Position numbers and translations under genes: made by a program. The notes beneath the pieces are model-generated. The model ran no database searches. It saw only the letters and a program-made list of their open reading frames with translations, and was not told the DNA's origin. A stretch of 64,000 nucleotides of DNA from Paramyrothecium sp. XJ0827. Taxonomy: Eukaryota; Ascomycota; Sordariomycetes; Hypocreales; Stachybotryaceae. This document shows positions 55,036 through 64,000 of the stretch, one piece after another; positions within the stretch are counted from its first letter, which is position 1, and every line of letters starts with the position of its first letter. The stretch lies in contig JAJFPB010000003.1 in NCBI GenBank assembly GCA_020881915.1, forward strand, positions 3,162,001-3,226,000. Reading direction: 5' to 3'.

Positions 55036-57917
55036 AGCAAGCAACAAGTTAAATGCTTTGGTTAAGGTGCCTTAGTTGAGGGACTGCCAACCTTTTCCCG
55101 AAGGTGCCGACCGACGCCTAATGCTACCTTTGCATTCAATCATCTGCACTCAAGTCTTCAGTAACCTCCTCCACAAACAACACAACATAAAGCATCAAAC
55201 GCCAATGCACCAACCGCATCACTCTGCAACCCTTCATCTGACCAAAGTGCTGCGACCTTGGTGCAATACAACCCCCGAATCGACCCCAACCAAACTGATC
55301 CGAGTCAGATCGGGCGGGATTCGCGCAACTCTCAAAGTGCTTCCGTGGCACCCTTCGCCCACCGTGGCCTCCAGACATTCCTGGTCCGCTTTCACCACGT
55401 CGACCATCCCGTGTAGTGGGACTTCTGCTCAGCCACTCCTACGAGACTGGCGGCGAGTGGAGACGTCTAGGTCAGAGAAAAGACTGATCCCCCAGATACC
55501 TCCTCATCTGCAATATCTCCACAGGGCATGTGGATATGTCCCCCTCTGCCGGCACATTGGCTGAGGCCCCAGCAAGGCCCTGATCGGTGCCTTCCTCCAC
55601 GTCAAAACGGTTTGCCAAGATCCTCGAGTCCGCACGCCTAAGACATCCATTCTCTCGCTCAACCAAGGGAACACCACTCTGTGGGTTTGTTCTCTTGCAA
55701 TCCTCCCAGACAACGGAATGCAGCATGAAGTCGGGTCTGACACTCTCATGGCCTTGTCATACCTTCCCCTCCTTGCCACTACGTGCATGTACTGCAGGCC
55801 GTTACACTACATTCTGCAGCCGCCAGTGAGCTGAGCCTCCCACGTCTAATCAAGGTCATACACGCAGCTGACCTGGTCCAACTAAATAACTGAACCCTGC
55901 AGCCACCGCTTGCCAAACGATCTGCGCCGAGCCGCAGGGGGGGGAAAAGGATTCCTTGAAGAATGGTTCCCGGTCTGCACTCGGTTGTTCGGCGTCCAAC
56001 AGTTCCTATCCATAAGGTACAGGAGATGGTCCCCATTTCCGTTCTCGTGACGCTCTCTATCTACAGACCCAGATCAGTTCGCTGCTGCAAGATAGCGGCT
56101 TGTTTACGCGGCCTCGATCCCACAAACGAAGGACGTTCGAAGAAAATGCTATTTTGTGTTTACTGCTTCTGCGGCCAAACACATCGACCCAGGACTTAGA
56201 GGGTTATGCTTGTACCTACCTTCTACATACCCGTGTGCTGTAGATCGCCAAGGAAGTATAAGCACACAGCAAGCTACGTTCGGTGCGAACGTTCTGGCTA
56301 CTGCTATGTTGAAAGTGATGAATGCTCATCAATCGAACCATCCCGCCGTACCCGTTCAGTAGCCTGAGACCTGCTCGAGTACAAACGTGGTGTCTCTGCC
56401 ACGAGCTTGCGTCAACGACGGCTAATGCGTTGCCGGCCTCGAACGGACCTACTACTTTTTTAATTTGTTTTCGCGGATTGAACTTAAACACCGCCTCAGG
56501 GTCATGGCTGAGGCACAAGCAGCAAAGCCCGAGGTCAATAGCAAGTCCTTGGTCGCTCGCCTCGGCCTCTCATAGCCACATTGCTAGGCCCTAACCCCCA
56601 CAGATGCCTTCCTCGGCTCACATTCCATGGTGCATCTATCTCAGCCCTGTAAGACATCCATCCTCGTTACCCCTCCCAAGGTCTCGGCCACGGTTAGCCA
56701 TACTGTTCGTTACTGGTGTGATATCCCAACAGTCCCCAAGCAAATTGTTGCCGTGCAAATACTTCGCCCGCAATATTCTTTACCGCGTATCCAGCTGAAA
56801 GACGGCGGCCACGCCACGTCACAGCAATGACACGAGGCAGAGAGTAGCATCGCCCTTGCGCCCGTCTCGCTCTTCGCTTTTCTATGCAACAATCCGGCTT
56901 CTCGTCTGTGACTTAGCCCCAGCTCCGACGTTGCTGACTCGCCAAGACCTGGTTGCAGATCCGCACTGCTGCATGCTATACAGGCCTCGCAAAGCCTAGA
57001 TCGGTACAGCGAGGCTAAGCGATAATAGGCTTGTCCGAAGGACGTCTCATCTCTTGATGCTTGTTCTGACCTATGCAAGAATGACACCACATAATCCAAC
57101 GCAGTAGATGCGGTCGCCAATCGTTGGTGGGGAGGCTGCCCCTCGAAAGTTTGGCGAGAGTGCCGGTGAATCTGAAATGCGATTGGACAACTCTCTCATT
57201 GTGCCAGCGCTTCGGATTTATGTCTTCGGAGATAGCTTCAGCCAGCTTGTCCCGTCCATCCCGAGCAGTGTCATTGCTAAGAATTACTAGGATATGTACA
57301 CCAGACGAGGGCAAGGTGAGTAGCATAGTGATGCCGTGCCTCGAGAAGATGTGTTTCAAGAACATTGGTCATTCTCAAATCGTGATAGACCAAACGCACC
57401 AATGTGTCAGTCAGTGGCTCTTCCAGCTATTACCATCTCCTTGCATCTACTCTGCACGGGACAGCCTGATGTCCGCATCACTCAGTCACAGCTTGGGGGG
57501 GGTTTCTTCTTTGCTGGGATTATAAATGTTGTAAGTAAGGTATTCTATCACATGACGCCACCTCGTACATCCGGCAAAGCTGCAAAATCGTACGTGAAAT
57601 GAATGGTGCCGAAGGCGGGAGAACGGACAGTAGAAAAAAGAGCAAGAGCGATAATAAAGCATTTCCCTTGCTTCCTCCCCTCAACTCCGTTCTTCTTGAA
57701 GCATCATGATAGGGTGAGTTACTCCCTGACGTCAACGACCGAGAGTCGACCAGCCGAGGCAAAGCAATTATGTAAGATGGCTATATCTACACAACGGGGG
57801 GGGGGGAGCCCATGACCACTGCTGCCAGCGGCGCATGCCCCCCTCTCCATCATCCTCCCTACTGAGTCAAAACGAACGTGCCCGCCCGAACGGTAATTGC
57901 AAGATTGAGAAAGGCTT

Positions 57918-60900
57918 CTAGCCTACGTGCTGTGGTTCAGACTTCTCGCAGGTGAACAGGTTGACGTGGGAGTCGCCGCGAGCGGCGCAGCCAAGAATAG
58001 GCTGGTGTGGATGGAAGGCGGTTGCCGAGATGGGCGAGCCCCGATTCTGCTGTAGGAAGCTCGAGTAAGGCTCAAAGCGGGAGAGCTCATTGCCATCAAA
58101 GTTGAACACCTTGACGGTGTGCGAAGACGTTCCCCTACGATGGAGTGTTAGCCAGAGCCGAGCGATACAAGAATGCCGATGTGGGCTGGAGCGGTCAACT
58201 TACACTGCAAATACCGGCAGATGCTCATGGGTGCTTGCTGTTCGGAGTGTGTCTCGGGTCGTTTGGAAAGAATGCAACGGCCTGTCCATTCGTATGTCCC
58301 ATACCCTCACCTTTCCGTTTCGGCTGGCGCTCAGGAGCTCTCGCTGCCCTCCACGCTGCATGTGTACGCTCTTGATCCATTGGCGATCAGACTCATCCTT
58401 CCACTTGCGGATCATCGATTCCTGGGGCTTCAACCGGGTGTCAAAGACGCGCACCGCACCGTCCCCGAAGCCTGCGACGAAAATGTTCCCGGTCATCTGA
58501 TCCGAGGTGAGAGACGTCACGCACGAGCCCGAGCGGGCCGGGATATCCATGACACATGTCTCGTAAGCTGCGTACCACACCCGGATCACGCGAACGTCAC
58601 CCGCCACAATGACTCTGCCGGTGACTTGCTGCCAATCAAACACCATGCCTGAGTTGACGTTGCTTGGGACCATGTGAGTCAGGGCGCGCCACGACGAGGC
58701 AAGCTCAATTTCTCGTTCCGAGTCGTAGTTGCGGTAGACTCGGACCACTCCGTCCGAGGATCCAGTTAAGAGGAAAGCCTGGTCATCCTCGTTGATGAAC
58801 TTCATGTCACTGATCTTGGACCCTTCGGGATTTCCATTGCTAAAGCGATTGAGCCGACCTTGTTTCTTCCAGTCCCATACATAAACTGAGTTGCCATCGT
58901 CCGCAACGGCCATGTGGTCCTCGAACTGGTGGAATGTCATTTTCGCAGGCTGCGCACCATTGTTGAGAATGCCGAGTTGGTTGTTCCATTTGTGAGTGCC
59001 TGCAAGTTGCTTGAGAGGCTGAGTCTCTCGAAGAATGGTCTCGTTCCTTGAGCGCCTCCACAGTCGCTCATTGTATTCTGTGCTTCCTGGCTCGTCAGCT
59101 TCGCTCGGCCGCATCTGAGGCTCTCGGAAGTATTCGATTGACCAGTCTAGGAATTTGCTCGCCAGTGGTAGGTTGGGTGCCTTGGTGAGGTCACGCTTTT
59201 CAAAAGCCCCGGACAGAGGTTCCCGAGCTGCATTGTACGTTGCGAACGAAGTGGAGTGGTCATTCTGCTCCGGAGGTGCGGAAGTGTGATTGGGGCCTAC
59301 GGTGGACGTGGAACGTTGAAGTCCAGGGCGAGATGGGCCGTCAACCTTGGACTTCTCCTCACTGCCCACAATTGACTGGAACAGGTAGCTTGCTGTTCGC
59401 TTCAGCAGCCCTGGCGAAGGTAGCGGCGCTGTGTTCGGCACTCCTATTAAGGAATTTCTCTGAGTTGAGCTAGTAGAGTGTTTTTGTGCTGCACGGTTGG
59501 CGCGCTTCTGGACCTCGGTCATGAGACCCTGAGCGGCGGCTCCTACCGTCGAGTTGAGTAAAGCATTGTGCACGTAGTCCACCACAACAGTGGCCTCGCG
59601 CTGGACTTCTGGATGCGGATCTACGCTCAGGATAAGAGCGTGCTTCCAGCAAGCCATGTACACAGTGTTGTGGGATAGACCTTGAGCTGCAGGCTTAATG
59701 GTTCCATCTTTGTTCCTGTTGCCGGGCCCTGCATAGTGCAGGCCCATCTTATGCTCTTGTCCATGATCTTGAGGTGGGAACATCAAGTATTCCTTCTCTT
59801 CCACAAGATGATCGTAGGCCGCAACCAAGAATTTGTTTTCGAAGCGAACGATGAAATGTGACAGGAAAACGAGGAACTCTTTGCGCACCATAGGACTACC
59901 GTCGTTCCCCATGTCCAGAATCGTCCAGGCGACTGACTCCTCAATCCGGGCAATCTCTTCCGTCAGATCCGGGATTCCTAGGAATGTTGTCATGGCATGG
60001 ACCATCGCCGCTCTAACTTCGCAGCACGGGTCTTTCGTGAGATATGCCAATTTAACATAAGCATTCTCGCGTATCCCCCGCCATTTTGCCTCTGGCAGAT
60101 CTTGCCATAGTTGGCTGATGCATAGGCAAGCCCACTGCCGCAGCAATGGGTTTCCCTCGTTCTGTAGGTGAGTAAGACAGTAGGACATGATATCCGTCTG
60201 ATTGCAAACCATCTGGCCGTTCTTGTAATCCTTGCAGAGCATAGCTAGGATGAAGGCGCACATTGCTTTGTGTTCGTCGCTGTCCACAACAGGCAGCCCC
60301 TCGGAAGGCTTCAGAATCTGAGCAAAGTAGCTGTAGCCACTATCTTTTATGAGATCCTGCTGACATGAAATCTCAACCGCAATCAGCCTCGCCCAAATGA
60401 AGACCATAACCGGTTTGAGCTCGGCGGCGGCGGATTGCAATAACTTCAGCACGTAAGGATACATCCCTATGCTCAGAGCGAGCTGGACAGACCAAGGGCC
60501 GAGGTCAAGAAATCGACCAAGCAGTATCAGAGCGCGCACCCTGTGCTGCTGACTCAATAGCACCTGGAGGACCACCGGCAATTGATCGGGGGGCTTCTGT
60601 GCCATTGCGTCGCCTCTTGTCAGGTATACGTCGAAAGCGGTGAGCTGCTCGGTAAAGAACGTGGAGTTTTGATACTCGTAGTCTATACCCTCGCTCTCCT
60701 TTCTCTCCAACATGGGAAGCTGCGCCAGAGCCATGTCAACCACAAGATCCCACGTTTCCCACAAAGGATGCTGGTGGGTGTCCGGCAACGCAGGATACGA
60801 TTGAGGATGACATCCATAGACAGTCATTACCCTCTGCGCAAGCAGGAAATTTCGGAATAGAGCTGCGACCATGAGATCTTGACGGAAGAACTTGCGAAAG

Positions 60901-62711
60901 AGATCCCGCGGAAGGGTTGTCCATGCGATGCTATCGGTGATTGCGGTGAATATCCAATTCAGTTCTCCCAACGGTGTGCGCCTTTCCTGCAGGCGACCCG
61001 GCAGCTTCTTGGCACGCTCAGGGCTGAGGGTTGTCTTCAGAGGGTTCTGGAGGACGAAAAACCAGAGTGCCATCTCGATAGGGGTGGTGAGACAGGCAGT
61101 GAAGAGATCTGCCGGTAGCAGCGGATTAGTAGGTAAGTTTTCCTTGACGGCGCAAGCAGCCAAGTGTATGTAAGGCCGATAGTTTGTCTTTTCGTAATTG
61201 GGATCACGGGCCGCGGCTTCCTCCTCCTCCTCCTCATGCTTCTCTACGAAGCGGTGATAATTGTTCAGGATATTGCCCGCTTCAGAGCAGTCCCACACGA
61301 ATATGGTGGGTGCTTGCAACCAATGCTGCAAGTCGTAGAGCGAGACCGGAATGTATTGAGTGTAGTTTTTATTAAAAACCCAAATCTCACCAGAAGCCGT
61401 CGGCTTGGGCACGCCATGACCGTTGTAGTGTAACAGCACACGCTCGTCCTTCGCATTTCGTCGTAGCGAGATGCAAAACTTCTTCGTCTCTTCAACTGAA
61501 GGGTCGAGGTACTGCTTGTAACGAGCTCTGATGGCCAAAGTTTCATACTGCGCCTGCAAGGCTTTGCCGATGTTCTCGAGAGCTTTCTGGATCGGCGGTA
61601 TGGTCGGATCTGTCCAGGCTTCGAGCTTTGCGCCGGGGTTTGTCTTCAGTTGATCCGGAGGCTCCACGCCGATGTTTAGACAAACTGCGAGTGCTGCCGA
61701 AACAGTCTTTAACCGATCCCTCTGGCGCCAGTCCTGCAACTCGTATTGTAATGGCTTTGGCTTTCCTGTCGTTTCATGCCGCTTATCGGTGAAGTACATG
61801 TACCAATTCTAGAAGAACAAGTTAGCATCAGAGAAGATCAATCCACGGTGTAGAAGCTTGGCCGTCAGCCGTCGAGCAGTCGTGGAGCGGAGTGGTCAAC
61901 ATTCCCAATGGCGATGCCAAAGGGCACAGGAGTTGCGATGCGATCCAGTAACCGGTCCATCGATGTGATCACGAGCACCCTTGTGTGACTCAACTCAGAC
62001 ACAGTCCCCGAACTTGCCGAGCTCACAAGCCAATTGCTGGGCAGCGAAGGCTGTGCCAGCTGTAGTACGAAGTATGGAGTGCCTTGGCTAGGTCTGGCGG
62101 ACGCAGAGGTGCGAAAGGATTGGGAAGCTTACATTGGCGAGCTGGGATATGATGTGCTCGGATTGATAATGGTCTTCGAAGCCGTGCCTGGCTCCCCATT
62201 CTGGTATCTCTTCCTCAGATTGAGTCGCTTCCTCGAGCTGACGTGGTGCGTATTCGCTCTTGGAACGCTGCAATGCCGGCTTCACAGGACGCCTCGGTCT
62301 GTCCGGATGCAGGTCGTCCTTGGTCTCTATGCCATTCCGCCGCGCGGAGAAGTGGCTCGGCCGCCTATCGCTGGTGGCATCGGAAGTGGTATCGGGATCG
62401 GGGCTGGCATCTGCCGAGCTTCTTCTGAACCGCGACGTCTCGCCGTTGCTGGCTCTGGTGGCGGAAGCGAGGGCGGCGTTGGGGTCCGAATGCAGCGTCA
62501 TTGCGCTGGGGTTTCCATGGGCCGCCACGGGGCGGTCATTGAGGAGGGCAGGATGCGACGGTGCAGGTTGCTGGAAGCGCAGCGTCGACTTGGGGGCGGA
62601 TGCGGACGCGGACGCGGATGCAGATGCAGATGCGGACGTGGAGGAGCTCGCGGGCTGCCGAGCGTGGTGTCGTGGGGAGGGAGGTGTTTGTTGTGACGAC
62701 ACGGCGGTCAT
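57918..62711 (-). CDS. KOG1: TORC1 subunit Kog1/raptor (WD-repeat protein Mip1)
   Basis: Three exons are modelled: 62711-62133, 61808-58204 and 58134-57918 (introns of 324 and 69 nt, donors GTAAGC and GTAAGT), giving 1466 residues. Raptor presents substrates to the TOR kinase in TORC1. The N-terminal 190 residues are disordered with an SA dipeptide repeat. The raptor N-terminal conserved, caspase-like domain spans about 195-420: NWYMYFTDKRHETTG, LLHYNGHGVPKPT (His near 321) and IFVWDCSEAGNIL (Cys near 364). A HEAT-repeat middle contains RVRALILLGRFLDLGPW and QLWQDLPEAKWRGIRENAYVKL. A seven-bladed WD40 domain occupies the last 370 residues (for example DHMAVADDGNSVYVWDW, FLLTGSSDGVVRVYR, VAGFGDGAVRVFD). 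The last blade needs exon 3 (HTVKVFNFDGNELSRFEPY), which confirms the splice. Confidence 0.96.
62596..62644. repeat. GCGGAC/GCAGAT hexanucleotide repeat in the raptor first exon
   Basis: Tandem hexanucleotide units encode alternating Ser-Ala on the minus strand (residues about 24-38 of raptor). It is in frame and probably length-variable. Confidence 0.75.
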
Positions 62712-64000
62712 GGTCTCGTGTACCAGCGCTACCTCTAGGTGATCATTCCCAGGAGCCCATGATTCGGAGACTCGACTGGGGAAGACCTGGGCGCTGCAAA
62801 AGCAACAATCACGAACTGCACGGAGGTGGACGTGTCGCGAACAGTGAAAGGTTTAATAGTTCGGTTTGGGTTACGAGAAGGTTGAGCTGGCTACCTTACT
62901 TTTACCTTACTTCACCTTACCAAGCTCAGGTACCTGAACTTTGCTGGAGTCGAGCAACGCCCGGCTGGAGAGGCTCGAGGACAAATTAGGAATTTAGGAC
63001 CTGCCTTGCCGGGACCTTACAGGTGCCGCGTGCGGTAACATTCATTCACAGTCTAACCATGGAATACCAGAGTGCAGCTGAACTCAGCCTGAACTAGCCA
63101 CATATTCTTTTTCCCCCTTTCTTTTTCCTTTCTTCTTATTTATTTTTAAAACCGAACCATGTTTGCCTTCGAAGCATTGGTCGTCATTTGCGGCCTTCCA
63201 TGGGCATGGACTCGTGCCCAAGTTGGCAGCTACTCGAGCTCCACGAGGTACTGGACTCGGTGAGTTCCCAACCTTGGAGGACAGACCCACTTTTGGTACA
63301 GGTCTTGAGCTAAGGTACCTCGGAGTGCCGCGTAACCGGAGAGCCGAGGAAGGTACCTGCTACCTTGCCTTTTGCCTTTCGCAAGGAAAAGTGCCGCAGA
63401 CTCTGGGCATGAAGTTTAAGGCACCTACCACGCCTACGAATTGGAGGTACCTTTAACCTGCCCTTCAGAGTTGCAACGTTAAAGTGCTGGCCATGAGGTA
63501 AGTTACTTGGTACCTAAGGTATACTATGATGTTCCTGGTAGGTTTCCGTCAACTACTTACTTACCCACCTACCTTACCTCGTGCAAAAATGAGAAGACAC
63601 ACGCTCGATATCGTAGAAGGTGGGCAACCCATTGCTCCAGCGGATTTTATGTATATGCACATATATCTCAAGACTCAGTCTACGCTGAGGGATGATGGTA
63701 CTCTTGGTGAGCAGATTCATCGCTTTTGAATTTCTCAAATCGAGACATTCGTCTTGACCTTCCACTCTTCAGGCCGATTCGAGGATGTTGAGATCAAGAA
63801 TGTTAGCCAATAGGTAGCAGACTGAGGGCAAAACCACCTAGCCAATTTGGACAAAGCTGCCGCCTTGCTTAGCCACTTGATACTCCAGGCCTGTGAATCA
63901 GATTTCTCTACTTTGAAATCGTATGCGTTACTGCAGACATGCTTGGGATCCACAGCAAGCCGCCCGCCACTGGGGAGTTCCTCTAGTCGGACCGAGGGAC
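62712..64000. other. Intergenic, raptor promoter and beyond
   Basis: It includes T-rich stretches at 63108-63150. Members of the GGTACC/CCTTACC word family lie at 62890-62940, 63310-63360, 63440-63455 and 63500-63580. No gene is supported up to the window end. Confidence 0.45.

Larger units (their letters stand above)
53112..57917. other. 4.8 kb gene-free interval upstream of kapC
   Basis: I find no frame with protein-like motifs. The stretch is rich in GGTAGGTAGGTAAGG and CCTTACC words (53700-55040) and poly-G (57797-57808). It should include the long kapC promoter and the 3' flank of the raptor gene. Confidence 0.45.

Noticed and set aside
1..64000. tRNA, rRNA, CRISPR or intact transposon
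   Set aside because: Scanning by eye for T-loop-like GGTTCRA words, repeated spacers and transposase motifs found no supportable case; a covariance-model scan would be needed to exclude tRNAs fully.

Overview
The window reads as nuclear DNA of a filamentous ascomycete (Pezizomycotina, most likely a Sordariomycete). Genes carry short GT-AG introns (about 50 to 320 nt) with CTNAC-type branch points. Proteins of filamentous fungi are present: PalI, a KapC-type bZIP, an Aim11-like protein, a DUF7704-type membrane protein, and a divergent septin. No transposase, rRNA, tRNA or CRISPR array was recognised. The class assignment is inference; no species call is made.

Layout, left to right. 1-534 (+) is the C-terminal part of a membrane-anchored RGS/Rax1-like protein. 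1566-3146 (+) is pantothenate kinase, convergent with a 726-residue orphan gene (3675-5914, -) that I join from two open frames through a phase-0 intron. Then come Aim11-like (6902-7423, -), an orphan (8013-8861, -) and a prolyl 4-hydroxylase-type oxygenase (10304-11457, +). Next are a large RNA-dependent RNA polymerase (11982-15700, -) and a five-exon D-lactate dehydrogenase (16717-18882, -). After a gene-poor 4 kb follow ribosomal protein eS4 (22859-23909, -), a double-Myb telobox protein (24626-26371, -), a DUF7704-type membrane protein (28252-28913, +) and a second telobox-Myb protein (29783-32074, +). A divergent septin (32964-34531, -) precedes another gene-poor 3.7 kb. An ADCK1/Mcp2-like mitochondrial kinase-like protein (38277-40336, -) diverges from palI (42996-45164, +). 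An orphan Ser/Pro-rich protein (46925-48610, +), a choline/ethanolamine phosphotransferase (49549-50973, +), kapC (51768-53111, -), a 4.8 kb gene-free stretch and Kog1/raptor (57918-62711, -) complete the window.

The genes are mostly unrelated housekeeping and signalling functions, as expected for a fungal chromosome arm without operons. One local grouping stands out: two proteins with telobox-type Myb domains are encoded head-to-head 3.4 kb apart, and a perfect interstitial telomeric sequence (two TTAGGG-type units) lies about 130 bp upstream of the second. Intergenic DNA is peppered with a degenerate GGTACC / CCTTACC / CCTAAGG word family, often palindromic. Exon coordinates were derived by hand from reading frame, splice consensus and remembered family conservation, and every multi-exon model given keeps an open frame of whole codons.
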